A DNA stretch of 64,000 nucleotides, taken from contig NZ_CP009322.1 in the NCBI RefSeq assembly GCF_000959725.1, forward strand, positions 1,798,001-1,862,000, in the 5' to 3' direction. The translations under genes and the position numbers were made by a program. The notes beneath the pieces were generated by a model. It saw only the letters and a list, made by a program, of their open reading frames with translations. It ran no database searches and was not told the origin of the DNA. The stretch's first letter is position 1; every line of letters begins with the position of its first letter. Below are positions 36,712 through 45,355 of this stretch, piece by piece. Source of the stretch: Burkholderia gladioli (GTDB lineage Bacteria > Pseudomonadota > Gammaproteobacteria > Burkholderiales > Burkholderiaceae).

Positions 36712-37248
36712 TTACGGCAGGATGCGCCGCAATGTGGCATCGCGCTTCACGAAGTGATGCCAGAGCGCGGCCAGCGCGTGCAGCCCGATCACGAAATAGA
36801 AGCTGTTGCCGATCAGTTCGTGGGCTTCCTTGAGCGGCCCGCGCAAGGCCGGGTTCGCGTCGAACAGCGTGAACGAGATACCGAGCGGCGCGATCGTCAC
36901 GGGATGGCCGCCCATGTTGACGAAGGCGATGCCGAGCAGCGGCTGGGCCAGCGTGAACAGGTAGAGCGCGAGATGGGAGAGCTTGGCGAGGAACGCGAGC
37001 ACCGGCGGCTGCGGCAGCGGATCGGGCCGGCGCGAGGCGAAGCGCCAGAGCACGCGCAGGATCGAGAGCGACAACACCAGGGTGCCCGCGCAGAAATGCA
37101 CGTTGGTCCAGAACAGTCGGCTGTCGGTGCCCTTCGGGCCGCGAATCTCGATCGCGAGGTAGCCCAGCGCCACCAGCAGCACGATCAGCCAGTGAAAGGC
37201 GATCGCGGGACGGTTGTAGCGCGGCTGGGTCGCGAGGATGTTCTTCAT
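36712..37248 (-). CDS. Cytochrome b561-family protein
   Basis: A 178-residue inner-membrane dihaem b protein with four helices. Candidate haem histidines are H19 (IAFHWLIVLL), H51 (TNVHFCAGT), H142 (KEAHELIG) and H155 (GLHALAALWHHF). The ATG at 37248 (MKNILATQPRYNR) fits the family; the open frame extends 96 codons upstream through unrelated residues. Such proteins move electrons from quinol to periplasmic acceptors. A second member lies at 57711-58343. Confidence 0.88.
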   Translation of the reverse strand: MKNILATQPRYNRPAIAFHWLIVLLVALGYLAIEIRGPKGTDSRLFWTNVHFCAGTLVLSLSILRVLWRFASRRPDPLPQPPVLAFLAKLSHLALYLFTLAQPLLGIAFVNMGGHPVTIAPLGISFTLFDANPALRGPLKEAHELIGNSFYFVIGLHALAALWHHFVKRDATLRRILP

Positions 37249-37481
37249 CGGGGCTCCGGCGGGCGGATCGTATCGGGGGCGGCGCCTGGCTGGTGGCGGC
37301 CGGCGGCTATCGCGGCGATTGTACCGGGGCGAAGTGGCTCGCGACAGCTTCGGCCAGCACGGATGCGGCGATTGGTCAGGCGTCGCGAGGGAGCCGCAGG
37401 GTCCGCAGCGGGGCGAAGCGATGAGGGATCGGCGCAGCCGGCAGCCACGCGATGCGCGTGCCGCACGAACCACCGCAGCGG

Positions 37482-37520
37482 AAAAAACAACGGCGCGCGC
37501 CCCGTCGGGAGCGCGCGCCG
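37482..37520 (-). terminator. Intrinsic terminator after the NlpD-like gene
   Basis: On the minus strand CGGCGCGCGC pairs with GCGCGCGCCG around a 10-nt loop and is followed by TTGTTTTTT. It lies 50 bp past the stop of the LytM lipoprotein gene. The rest of the 321-bp gap to the b561 start holds nothing recognisable. Confidence 0.85.
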
Positions 37521-37569
37521 CATCGGCGATCGGCAATCAGCCGCTGATCGACCTGGGATCGACCGGTAA

Positions 37570-38346
37570 TCAGCCGCCGTTGCGCGGCAGGAAACCGATT
37601 GGGTCGACCGGCTTGCCGTCCTGCCGGACCTCGAAGTCGAACGAGGAACGGCCATCCGGATCGGTGGCCATCTCGGCGATCGCCTGGCCCGCCGCGACGG
37701 CGTCGCCGTCGTTGACCAGCAGCTTGCCGTTGTGTCCGTAGGCGGTGATCAGGCCGCTCTCGTGCTTGAGGATCACCAGCGGGCCGTACTTCGCGACGCC
37801 GGTGCCGGCATACACCACCCGGCCCGCGGCCGCGGCGCGCACGGTCTTGTCGCCGGTCGAGGTGATCGTGATGCCGCGCGTCTTGCCGGGGATGAAGCGC
37901 GAGGTGACGGTGCCCTGCGCCGGCCAGGCCAGCGCCGGCGGCTCGGCCGCCGTGGCGCCGGGCAGCGCGGACGAGGACGGCTGGCCCGAGGACGGCACCG
38001 GCGAGGTGATCGCGGTATTGCCCGGCGGCGGCGCGACGCGCAGCACCTGGCCGGGCGTGAGCATGTCGGTTGGCGCGATGTGGTTCCAGCTGGCGACGTC
38101 CTGGCTGCGCTGACCGAAGCCGGCCGCGATGGACGGCAGCGTATCGCCGGGGTTGACGCGATAGTAGCCGGCCAGCACGCCGCCCTGGTTCTGGCGGCTG
38201 GGTTGCGGCGTGCTCGTCGGCTGCCACGAGTCCGTCCACGGCGTCATCGTGCAGCCGCCGACCAGCGCGGCGCCGACGGCGAACAGGGTCGCGCGCGAGA
38301 CGGCGCGACGATACGTGGTGGTTTCAGTGAAGATCGTTCTTCTCAA
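37570..38346 (-). CDS. NlpD-like lipoprotein with LysM and degenerate LytM (M23) domains
   Basis: A 258-residue lipoprotein read from a TTG at 38346, supported by GGGAGGCAGC just upstream. The lipobox is LVGGC with the acylated Cys near residue 32. A LysM domain (YYRVNPGDTLPSIAAGF..., about 62-106) precedes a Pro/Ser linker and a LytM domain (about 145-255). The M23 metal ligands are lost: the HxxxD position reads RGITITS and the HxH position reads FDFEVR. That is the pattern of amidase activators such as NlpD and EnvC rather than of active endopeptidases. Its role is probably activation of a septal amidase in the periplasm. Confidence 0.85.
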   Translation of the reverse strand: MRRTIFTETTTYRRAVSRATLFAVGAALVGGCTMTPWTDSWQPTSTPQPSRQNQGGVLAGYYRVNPGDTLPSIAAGFGQRSQDVASWNHIAPTDMLTPGQVLRVAPPPGNTAITSPVPSSGQPSSSALPGATAAEPPALAWPAQGTVTSRFIPGKTRGITITSTGDKTVRAAAAGRVVYAGTGVAKYGPLVILKHESGLITAYGHNGKLLVNDGDAVAAGQAIAEMATDPDGRSSFDFEVRQDGKPVDPIGFLPRNGG

Positions 38347-38450
38347 GCTGCCTCCCTAGTTTCGCTTCGCTGCGGGCGGCCTGCATCGCGGGGATGCGTG
38401 GCGCGCGCCGCGTGGCCCGGGTCGGGCCGGTCCCGACAGGAGTGGGACCT

Positions 38451-38762
38451 TCAGACGCTGCCTTCGGTTTCCACGACGAGAATACGAGCTTCCCCGCGTG
38501 GATGGGCGACGTGTTCCGTCCCCACCGTGGCGTGAAAGATGTCGCCGGTCTCGAGCAGGGCAATATGCTCGCCGGCGGCATCGCGATAGTGCATGTCGAC
38601 TTGTCCGTCGAGGACGACGAACACTTCCTCGCCGTCGTTCACATGCCAGACGTAAGGCTGGTCGGTCCAGTGCAGGCGCGTGGTGATACCGCGCATATTG
38701 GCGATATCGAGGGCGCCCCAGGCACGCGACGCGGTAAAGGTCTTGCTGCGGATGAGCTTCAT
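38451..38762 (-). CDS. Small cupin-domain protein
   Basis: A 103-residue single-cupin protein from the ATG at 38762 (MKLIRSKTFTASRAWG), with GGAA upstream; an ATG at 38777 is also possible. Metal-site segments are WHVNDGEEVFVVLDGQ (cupin motif 1, with its His and Glu) and GDIFHATVGTEHVAHP (motif 2). No catalytic role can be assigned. It reads in the same direction as the NlpD-like gene 104 bp away. Confidence 0.78.
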   Translation of the reverse strand: MKLIRSKTFTASRAWGALDIANMRGITTRLHWTDQPYVWHVNDGEEVFVVLDGQVDMHYRDAAGEHIALLETGDIFHATVGTEHVAHPRGEARILVVETEGSV

Positions 38763-38946
38763 GTCGGGTTCCGGCATCGCGGCCAGATGGCCGCGAATCT
38801 CGCCGCGCGGCCCGGCCCGGCCGCTGCGTGCCCGTCGGATAGTACCTGCTCGGCGCGAATTTCGGAACCTTCGCGCCCCAGATTCGGCGGCTCGGGAACG
38901 CCCGGGCGCTGGATCCGGACCGAGCGCGCCGGGGATTTCGCCATGC

Positions 38947-38991
38947 AAAAAAAATCGGCCCGTGGGTTCCTGGTGGAACACCACGGGCCGA
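38947..38991 (-). terminator. Intrinsic terminator after the DUF4148 gene
   Basis: On the minus strand TCGGCCCGTGG pairs with CCACGGGCCGA (38981-38991 with 38955-38965) around a 15-nt loop and is followed by eight T. It lies about 100 bp past the DUF4148 stop and is among the clearest terminators in the window. Confidence 0.9.
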
Positions 38992-39092
38992 TCCGGACTG
39001 CGGTACAACTCGACTTCCACTGCAACTTCAACTACCTGCTTCGATTACCTGCCACGGGCGGCGCGGCCATCCCGGCGCGCCACCCGCGTCGA

Positions 39093-39422
39093 TCAGCGAC
39101 CCTTGTAGACCGGGGCGCCGTCGGCGATGCGGCGAACCTTCGACGGCGTGCCCGACTCGGCGGCCGCGGCCGGTTGCGCGCCGTAGCCGCTGGTATCGGC
39201 GTTGGCGAAGTTTTGTTGCGGGTTGATGCGGGATTCAGCAGCCTGGATACCGTTCGGGTAGTCGTTGCGGTCAGCGCTCGGGTTGTAACCGGCCTTTTCC
39301 AGTTGGGCCAGTTCGGCCTTCACTTCGGCACGGGTCAGCGGGCCGTTGGTCGGTTGAGCAAACGAGAGAGCCGGGACAGCGAGAACGGCAGCGGCAGCAA
39401 CAGTAGCGATCAGCGATTTCAT
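39093..39422 (-). CDS. DUF4148 family periplasmic protein
   Basis: A 109-residue secreted protein. The signal peptide MKSLIATVAAAAVLAVPAL is cleaved near SFAQP. The DUF4148 core is LTRAEVKAELAQLEKAGYNP with the YPNGIQAAESRI segment. GGAGGTG upstream of the ATG at 39422 is an excellent ribosome site. This family is highly multiplied in Burkholderia, and its function is not established. The gene stands alone, with its own promoter-like boxes and terminator. Confidence 0.88.
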   Translation of the reverse strand: MKSLIATVAAAAVLAVPALSFAQPTNGPLTRAEVKAELAQLEKAGYNPSADRNDYPNGIQAAESRINPQQNFANADTSGYGAQPAAAAESGTPSKVRRIADGAPVYKGR

Positions 39423-39486
39423 GATTTTCACCTCCGAGACTTTTTTTGCTTCACCGCACACACCATGTGAGCAGCGAGTGATGTGA

Positions 39487-39515
39487 AGTCTAGTCTTCTC
39501 GGCACCTAGGGAAAA
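39487..39515 (-). promoter_or_regulatory. Candidate promoter of the DUF4148 gene
   Basis: On the minus strand TTTTCC (39510-39515) and TAGACT (39487-39492) are spaced by 17 bp. Transcription from here would leave a leader of about 60 nt. Confidence 0.35.
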
Positions 39516-39568
39516 CCATGAAACGACGAAAACACTGTTCCGCGAACGATAATAATCAGCGGGTTCCG

Positions 39569-39593
39569 ACGCTATCAACCAGATAGATAGCGT
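39569..39593. repeat. Hairpin after gnd
   Basis: ACGCTATC and GATAGCGT form a perfect 8-bp stem around a 9-nt loop, 34 bp past the gnd stop. No T-run follows on the minus strand, so it is only a weak terminator candidate. Confidence 0.4.
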
Positions 39594-39626
39594 GGTTAAT
39601 CGCAACAATTACCGTTCGCACCCTCC

Positions 39627-41039
39627 TCAGGCCCAGTTCGCGTGGAAGCTGCCCGGCTTGTCCGTGCGCTCGAAGGTGTGAGCGCCGAAGAAGTCTCGCT
39701 GCGCCTGCACAAGGTTCGCCGGCAGGCGTTCCGAGCGGTAGCTGTCGAAGTAGGCGACCGCCGAGGAGAAGGCCGGCACCGGCACGCCGGCCTGCACCGC
39801 GGCCACCACCACGTCGCGCAGCGCCTGCTGGTAGTTGGTCGAGATCTCCTGGAAGTACGGGTCGAGCAGCAGGTTCGCGAGTTCCGGGCTGGCCGTGTAG
39901 GCATCCGTGATCTTCTGCAGGAAACGCGCGCGGATGATGCAGCCGGCGCGGAAGATACGCGCGATTTCGCCCAGGTTGAGCTTCCAGCCGTATTCCTTCG
40001 AGGCCGTGTCGAGCTGCGCGAAACCTTGCGCGTAGGAGATCACCTTGCTCAGGTAGAGCGCGCGGCGCACCGCCTCGACGAAGGCGGCACGATCGCCTTC
40101 CGGCTTGGCCGGCGAGGGCCCCTTCAGCACCTTGCTGGCGGCCACGCGCTGCGTCTTCAGCGAGGACAGCACGCGCGCGAACACCGATTCGGTGATCAGC
40201 GGCAGCGGCACGCCCAGGTCCAGCGCGTTCTGGCTGGTCCACTTGCCGGTGCCCTTCTGCGCGGCGCGGTCGAGGATCACGTCCACCAGGTGCTGGCCGG
40301 TTTCCTCGTCCTTCTTGTCGAAGATCTTCGAGGTGATCTCGATCAGGTAGCTGTCGAGCTCGCCCTGGTTCCATTCGGTGTAGACCTTGCCGAGTTCCTC
40401 GTTCGACAGCCCCGCCACCTGCTTGAGCACCGCGTAGCTTTCGGCGATCAGCTGCATGTCGCCGTACTCGATGCCGTTGTGGACCATCTTCACGTAGTGG
40501 CCGGCGCCGTCCGGGCCCATGTAGGCCACGCAGGGCTCGCCGTCGCCCGGCGCCTTGGCGGCGATCTGCTTGAGGATCGGCTCGACCAGGTCGTAGGCGT
40601 CGCGCTGGCCGCCCGGCATGATCGAGGGGCCGTGCAGCGCGCCCTCCTCGCCGCCCGACACGCCCGTGCCGATGAAGTGCAGGCCCGATTGCGCGAGTTC
40701 CTGGTTGCGGCGGATGGTGTCCGTGAAATGCGTGTTGCCGCCGTCGATCAGCACGTCGCCCTTGCCGAGCAGCGGCTTGAGCGCGGCGATCGTCGCGTCC
40801 GTGGCTTCGCCCGCCTTGACCATCAGCAGGATGCGGCGCGGCGTTTCGAGCGACGCGACGAATTCCTCCAGCGTGTAGGTCGGCACCAGCTTGCGGTCGG
40901 GGAATTCGGCGATCAGCTCGTCGGTCTTGTCGCGGCTGCGGTTGTACACGGACACGGCGTGACCGCGGCTCTCGATGTTCAACGCCAGATTGCGGCCCAT
41001 CACGGCCATCCCGACCACGCCGATTGCTTGTTTGCCCAT
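39627..41039 (-). CDS. gnd: 6-phosphogluconate dehydrogenase (decarboxylating)
   Basis: Gnd oxidises 6-phosphogluconate to ribulose-5-phosphate with NADP and CO2 release. The 470-residue length is the classic long form. The coenzyme fold begins [36 protein letters not shown] and the catalytic-Lys region [15 protein letters not shown] are intact. The all-helical C-terminal dimer domain ends in [13 protein letters not shown]. The gene stands alone here, with no zwf or pgl nearby. Confidence 0.97.
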   Translation of the reverse strand: MGKQAIGVVGMAVMGRNLALNIESRGHAVSVYNRSRDKTDELIAEFPDRKLVPTYTLEEFVASLETPRRILLMVKAGEATDATIAALKPLLGKGDVLIDGGNTHFTDTIRRNQELAQSGLHFIGTGVSGGEEGALHGPSIMPGGQRDAYDLVEPILKQIAAKAPGDGEPCVAYMGPDGAGHYVKMVHNGIEYGDMQLIAESYAVLKQVAGLSNEELGKVYTEWNQGELDSYLIEITSKIFDKKDEETGQHLVDVILDRAAQKGTGKWTSQNALDLGVPLPLITESVFARVLSSLKTQRVAASKVLKGPSPAKPEGDRAAFVEAVRRALYLSKVISYAQGFAQLDTASKEYGWKLNLGEIARIFRAGCIIRARFLQKITDAYTASPELANLLLDPYFQEISTNYQQALRDVVVAAVQAGVPVPAFSSAVAYFDSYRSERLPANLVQAQRDFFGAHTFERTDKPGSFHANWA

Positions 41040-41146
41040 TGTTCATTCTCCGAAAAAAACACGGCGCGACCCGACCGAGCCGCGCGCATAGCCGCAAGGA
41101 TACGGGAAAACCAGGCGAGGCCGCTGCCTCGCGCGCGCCGCGCCGA

Positions 41147-41818
41147 TCAGGCGCGGCGGCGCAGCACCACGCTCAGGTTGTTGGCCGGCATCGCCACCAC
41201 GCGCTCGAGTTCGAGGCCGGCCGCCTCGGCCAGCGCGACCACCGCCTCCAGGTCGCGCACGCCCCATTCGGCATCGCGCGCGCGCAGTTGCGCGTCGAAC
41301 TCGGCGTTGGAGGGCGCGGTATGCGCGCCCGCGCGGCGATACGGGCCGTACAGCAGCAGCACGCCGCCGGCGGGCAGCCGCCGCGCGGCGCCGTTCACCA
41401 GCGCGATGGCCGCCGCCCAGGGCGCGATGTGAATCATGTTGATGCAGACCACCGCGTCGACGGCGTCCACCAGCCAGGGCTCGGCGCGCACGTCGAGCGC
41501 CAGCGGCGCGCGCAGGTTCGGCAGGCCGGCTTGCGCGACCCAGGCGGCGATCGAGCGCCGCGAGCGCGGCTCGGGGTCGCTCGGCTGCCAGTCGATGCCC
41601 GGCAGCGCCGCCGCGAAATGCACGGCGTGCTGGCCGGTGCCGCTCGCGATCTCGAGCACGGTGCCGCGCTCGGGCAGAACCTCGCGCAGCACCGCGAGGA
41701 TCGGCTCGCGGTTGCGCTCGGCCGCCGGCGCCTGCAGGCGATCGGCCGGATTGGCGGCGGCTTCGCCCGTGCATTCGGCACTCGGCCGGGCGTGATTCGG
41801 ATCGGTGGAATTCGTCAT
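41147..41818 (-). CDS. DUF938 family SAM-dependent methyltransferase
   Basis: A 223-residue protein from the ATG at 41818 (MTNSTDPNHARPS). AERNREPILAVLREVLP and VLEIASGTGQHAVHFA form the AdoMet-binding start. CINMIHIAPW and GGVLLLYGPYRRAG are hallmarks of the DUF938 family. The substrate is unknown. It is about 107 bp upstream of the gnd start on the same strand and could be transcribed with it. Confidence 0.85.
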   Translation of the reverse strand: MTNSTDPNHARPSAECTGEAAANPADRLQAPAAERNREPILAVLREVLPERGTVLEIASGTGQHAVHFAAALPGIDWQPSDPEPRSRRSIAAWVAQAGLPNLRAPLALDVRAEPWLVDAVDAVVCINMIHIAPWAAAIALVNGAARRLPAGGVLLLYGPYRRAGAHTAPSNAEFDAQLRARDAEWGVRDLEAVVALAEAAGLELERVVAMPANNLSVVLRRRA

Positions 41819-42050
41819 GCGAGAGGATCGGTGGAGGATGAGGACGGGACGGCGGGAAGCCGCGATGCGCGCAGTGTGCCGCATCGGCGGGCTCGGTGGT
41901 AGCGGACGCGGGGCGCCTTCGACGCCTCGACACGCTGGCGACGAGCCACGGGCTGGTTCGGCTCGTTCGGCATCGCGGGTCAGGCGGGCCAGCACGCCGG
42001 CCCGCTAGACCTCGTCGATTCAGCGCACCGGCACGCGAGCACCCGCGCCC

Positions 42051-42950
42051 TCAGCGCACGAGGCTCGCCCCCTCTTCCGGATCGGCCAGCCCGAGCCGTG
42101 CCAGCAGTGCCTCCAGCGTCGCGCCGCAAGCGGCCTCGACCTTCAGCGCGAGCAGCGGATCGGCGCGCGTGCGCCCCAGGTTCAGCGCGGCGACCGGCTT
42201 GCCGCGCTCGCCGGCCCAGACGCAGAAGCGATACCCCGAATACACCATCAACGACGAGCCGACCACCAGCATCGCATCGGTTTCGTCGAGCGCGCGCGTC
42301 GCGGCGGCCACGCGTTCGCGCGGTACGTTCTCGCCGAAGAACACCACGGCCGGCTTGAGCATGCCCGCGCAGATCGGGCAGGCCGGCACGCGGAAATCGT
42401 CGAGCGTATCGAGTTCGAGCTGCGCGTCGCCGTCGGCCAGCGGTACGGCTTCATAGGCCAGCAGCGCGGGATTGTCGGCCTCGAGCGTGTGCTGGATCGC
42501 CGCGCGCGTGTGATGGGCGCCGCAATCGAGACAGCTCACGCCGTCGATACCGCCATGCAGCTCGATCACGCCGCGGCTGCCGGCGCGCTGGTGCAGGCCG
42601 TCGACGTTCTGCGTGACCAGCCCGCCGATCCGCCCGGCCGCGCCGAGCCGCGCGATCGCGCGATGCGCCGCGTTCGGCCGCGCGCGCCCCACCACCGGCC
42701 AGCCGAGCATGCTGCGTGCCCAATAACGGCGGCGCGCCGACTCGGAACCGACAAATTCCTGGTACTGGATCGGAGGCGAGCGCATCCACTGGCCGTTGCG
42801 GTCGCGGTAGCCGGGAATGCCGGAATCGGTGCTGATGCCGGCGCCGGTCAACACGAACAGGCGGGGATGGCGTTCGACGAAAGCGTGCAGCGCGTCGAGC
42901 GCCGCCGGGTCCGCCGCGACGAGTTCGGGCAGGGAATCGTGATCGTTCAT
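42051..42950 (-). CDS. Sir2-family NAD-dependent protein deacylase
   Basis: A 299-residue sirtuin from the ATG at 42950 (MNDHDSLPEL). GAGIS at 36-40 and GIPGYRD at 44-50 bind NAD. LVTQNVDGLHQRAG and the catalytic His in IELHGGI follow. The zinc cysteines are in SCLDCGAHH and PACPICAGML, and VVFFGENVP and VVGSSLMVYSG complete the core. It removes acyl groups from lysines using NAD. Sequence alone does not separate deacetylase from desuccinylase activity. Confidence 0.92.
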   Translation of the reverse strand: MNDHDSLPELVAADPAALDALHAFVERHPRLFVLTGAGISTDSGIPGYRDRNGQWMRSPPIQYQEFVGSESARRRYWARSMLGWPVVGRARPNAAHRAIARLGAAGRIGGLVTQNVDGLHQRAGSRGVIELHGGIDGVSCLDCGAHHTRAAIQHTLEADNPALLAYEAVPLADGDAQLELDTLDDFRVPACPICAGMLKPAVVFFGENVPRERVAAATRALDETDAMLVVGSSLMVYSGYRFCVWAGERGKPVAALNLGRTRADPLLALKVEAACGATLEALLARLGLADPEEGASLVR

Positions 42951-43157
42951 GGCTGGGTGGGGTGGTCCTGCCGGCGGGTTCGGGGAGCAATCGCCTCGTC
43001 CGCCGGCCTGCGCGAGATCATACCGAAGGCCCTGAATCGACGTCGATCGCCTTGTCAGGCATGGCCGACAATGGGGCAAGATCGTTCGCGGCAGCGACCT
43101 GGCAGGCCGTTCCGCGTTGCGTGAACACAACGCCGATACGATGTCTAACGAATTCGC

Positions 43158-43186
43158 TTGCCACGCCTAGTACAAACCCTTAGTAT
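43158..43186 (+). promoter_or_regulatory. Sigma-70 promoter of a candidate small RNA
   Basis: TTGCCA (43158-43163) and TAGTAT (43181-43186) are separated by exactly 17 bp on the plus strand. No protein start follows before the terminator at 43222-43248, so the transcript would be very short. Confidence 0.55.
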
Positions 43187-43191
43187 TGCGT

Positions 43192-43248
43192 CTGTCTCCT
43201 CCATGTCTCCAACATGGATTCAGCCCGCAACAGTGTTGCGGGCTTTTT
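43192..43248 (+). ncRNA. Candidate small RNA of about 55 nt with anti-Shine-Dalgarno motifs
   Basis: From a predicted start 6-8 nt past the -10 to the end of the T-run, the transcript would hold a short single-stranded leader with CUCCUCC (43196-43202), a hairpin CCATGT/ACATGG with loop CUCCA (43201-43217), a 4-nt linker and a terminator hairpin (43222-43244). Both CUCCUCC and the CUCCA loop can pair with GGAG-type ribosome sites, the pattern of C-rich regulatory sRNAs. It is alone in the 485-bp gap between sir2 and the permease, and all neighbouring genes read on the minus strand. I do not recognise a named family. Confidence 0.5.
43222..43248 (+). terminator. Intrinsic terminator of the candidate small RNA
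   Basis: AGCCCGCAAC pairs perfectly with GTTGCGGGCT around AGT and runs into TTTTT on the plus strand only. No plus-strand gene lies upstream for many kilobases, so it must serve a local transcript. Confidence 0.85.
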
Positions 43249-43435
43249 CTTTTGTGGCCCGCGTCGGCGCCCGCCCGCTTCCCGACCCCGCTTCTCCCCC
43301 CGTTCTCCCGAACTCGCGCCCTTTACAGCCAGTCTCGCCGTCCTCAAACCCTGAATGCCCGTCGGCACAGGTCGGAACTCGAGACCAATCACGCCGCGAT
43401 ACCAAACGGCCCGACACGAACCGAGCCGAACCGCA

Positions 43436-45040
43436 TCACTCGCCGCGCCGCGCCAGCTCGCCGATCCCCTGCACCGGCAGGCACCGAGCCTCATCGCCCT
43501 CTTCCCGCGCCTGCCCCATCGCGCGCGGTCCCGCCGCCAACGCCGCGCCCCGCGCGTGCGCAGAGCCGCGCACGAAACGCCGCCGCGCCGGGCCATACAC
43601 GGCATCGGGCTCCGGGAACAACCAGACGAAAACGAGATAAAGCGCGCCGCCGAGCAGCAAGGAGATCGGCACGCTCAGGTCGAAGCCGCCGGCCAGGTTG
43701 CCGAGCACGCCGACGAACTGCCCCGGCAGGTTGACGAAGGCCAGGCCGACCAGGGCCGCCGGCAGCCAGGCGCCCATCGCCCGCAGGTTCCAGCCGTGCG
43801 TGAACCAGTAATGGCCGCCGCGCAGGCCGCGATTGAAGACCTGCAGGTCGTCGGCCAGATAGAAGCCGCGCCGCGTCACGTAGCCGATCACCATGATCGC
43901 CATCCAGGGGCAGCTGAAGGTGCCGATCAGGGTCGAGAAGGTCGACACGCTCTCCACCAGGTTGAAGGCGAAGCGCCCCACGAAGATGAAGCCGATCGCC
44001 AGCGTGCCGATCAGCAGCGTGGCGCGCACGCGGTTCAGCCGCTTGGGGAACATGCTCGACATGTCGAGCCCGGTGCCGTACAGCGCGGTGGTGCCGGTCG
44101 ACATGCCGCCGATGATGGCGATCACGCAGGTGGGCAGCAGGAACCAGCGCGGCGACACCGCCAGCAGCCCGCCCACGTAGTCGTTCGAGGCGATGAACGA
44201 GGGCGCGTGGGTGGCGATGATGCTGGCCGTGGCGAGCCCGAACAGGAACGGCACGAAGGTGGCGAGCTGCGCCACGAACACGGCGCCGATCACGCGGTGG
44301 CGCGGCGTGTGCTCGGGGATGTAGCGCGCCCAGTCGCCGAGCGTCGAGGCGAACGACACGGGATTGCTCATCGCCACCAGCGCGGCGCCGCAGAAGGCGG
44401 CCCAGAAGCCCGCGCCGCCCGCGTGCAGGGTGCCGGCATAAGCGGCGTCGAAGCTGCCGGAAAACGCGAAGGCGCCCACCAGGAACATCAGGCTGGCGGC
44501 CCACACGGCGATCTTGTTGACCCACAGCATGAAGCGGAAGCCGTAGATGCAGACCACCAGCACCAGCACCGCGAACACCAGGTACGAGAGGCCCACCGTG
44601 GCGCCGTTGACGGGCAGGCCGACCAGGCTGTGGGCGCCGCCCACCAGCGCGTCGCCGGAGCTCCAGACCGCCAGCGAGAAGAAGGCCACCGAGGTCAGCA
44701 GCGCCAGGAAGGAGCCGACGATGCGGCCGTGAATGCCGAAGTGCGCGCCCGAGGAAACCGGGTCGTTGGTGCCGTTGCGCGTGCCGAACAGGCTCATCGG
44801 CGCGAGGATGCAGGTGCCGGCCAGCACGCCGAGCACGATCGCCAGCGCGCCGTCGCGAAACGACAGGCCGACCAGGATCGGGAAGCTGCCGAGCACCGAG
44901 GTGGAAAAGGTGTTGCAGCCGCCGAACAGCAGCCGGAACAGGTCGATGGGCCGCGCGTAGCGCGAGGCATCGGGGATGCGTTCGAAACTGAAGGTCTCGA
45001 TCCGCGTCATGCTGGTGTCGTCGTGGGAAGTGTCGCTCAT
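43436..45040 (-). CDS. NCS1-family permease (cytosine/purine/allantoin type)
   Basis: A 534-residue inner-membrane transporter from the ATG at 45040 (MSDTSHDDTSMTRIETFSFERIP). About twelve hydrophobic segments are present. RPIDLFRLLFGGCNTFSTSVLGSF near helix 1 and the GTRNGTNDPVSSGAHFG loop match the NCS1 family. The Ala/Arg/Gly-rich tail after helix 12 is likely cytoplasmic and disordered. It is the last gene of cupin-FAD oxidase-permease, so it probably imports the substrate of that set; NCS1 members carry nucleobases, allantoin or related ring amides. Confidence 0.88.
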   Translation of the reverse strand: MSDTSHDDTSMTRIETFSFERIPDASRYARPIDLFRLLFGGCNTFSTSVLGSFPILVGLSFRDGALAIVLGVLAGTCILAPMSLFGTRNGTNDPVSSGAHFGIHGRIVGSFLALLTSVAFFSLAVWSSGDALVGGAHSLVGLPVNGATVGLSYLVFAVLVLVVCIYGFRFMLWVNKIAVWAASLMFLVGAFAFSGSFDAAYAGTLHAGGAGFWAAFCGAALVAMSNPVSFASTLGDWARYIPEHTPRHRVIGAVFVAQLATFVPFLFGLATASIIATHAPSFIASNDYVGGLLAVSPRWFLLPTCVIAIIGGMSTGTTALYGTGLDMSSMFPKRLNRVRATLLIGTLAIGFIFVGRFAFNLVESVSTFSTLIGTFSCPWMAIMVIGYVTRRGFYLADDLQVFNRGLRGGHYWFTHGWNLRAMGAWLPAALVGLAFVNLPGQFVGVLGNLAGGFDLSVPISLLLGGALYLVFVWLFPEPDAVYGPARRRFVRGSAHARGAALAAGPRAMGQAREEGDEARCLPVQGIGELARRGE

Positions 45041-45324
45041 CGTCTCGCTCCATTCGGGCGCCGGTCCCGCCCGTCGCGCGGGCTGGCCGGCATATCGTGC
45101 CGATCGTTGTTCATGCCGCGGGCCGGGGCCCGGCGCGCGGTTTCGCTGGCGCGCCGCGCGGGGCCGGCCCTCGCTCACGGGCTGTCGTGCCCGTGCCGGG
45201 GAAGGCTCGAAGTTCGGCGGGCTCGGGCGGCCCGTGCCCATAGGCTTCGGCGGGATCGGAAGTGGTCGAAAACATCGGAGAACGAATCGATCGACAAAGG
45301 CGCCGGCGGCACCCAAGGAAACGA

Positions 45325-45349
45325 CGCGGCCGGCACCTGGCCGGCCGCG
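45325..45349 (-). terminator. Possible terminator or attenuator between the FAD oxidase and permease genes
   Basis: CGCGGCCGGC pairs with GCCGGCCGCG around a 5-nt loop, 6 bp past the oxidase stop. On the minus strand it is followed by TCGTTTCCTT, a poor T-run. It may reduce rather than stop expression of the permease. The rest of the 315-bp gap (45041-45355) contains nothing recognised. Confidence 0.5.
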
Positions 45350-45355
45350 TCGCGC

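Noticed and set aside
36712..37536. Longer 274-residue start for the first b561 protein
   Set aside because: The first 96 residues are Arg/Ala/Pro-rich and not family-like; MKNILATQPRYNR at 37248 is the normal start.
43190..43248. 3' end of a tmRNA or tRNA-like gene (GTCTCCTCCA near the end)
   Set aside because: There is no acceptor stem partner, no TpsiC arm and no tag-peptide frame upstream. A short sRNA with terminator fits better.
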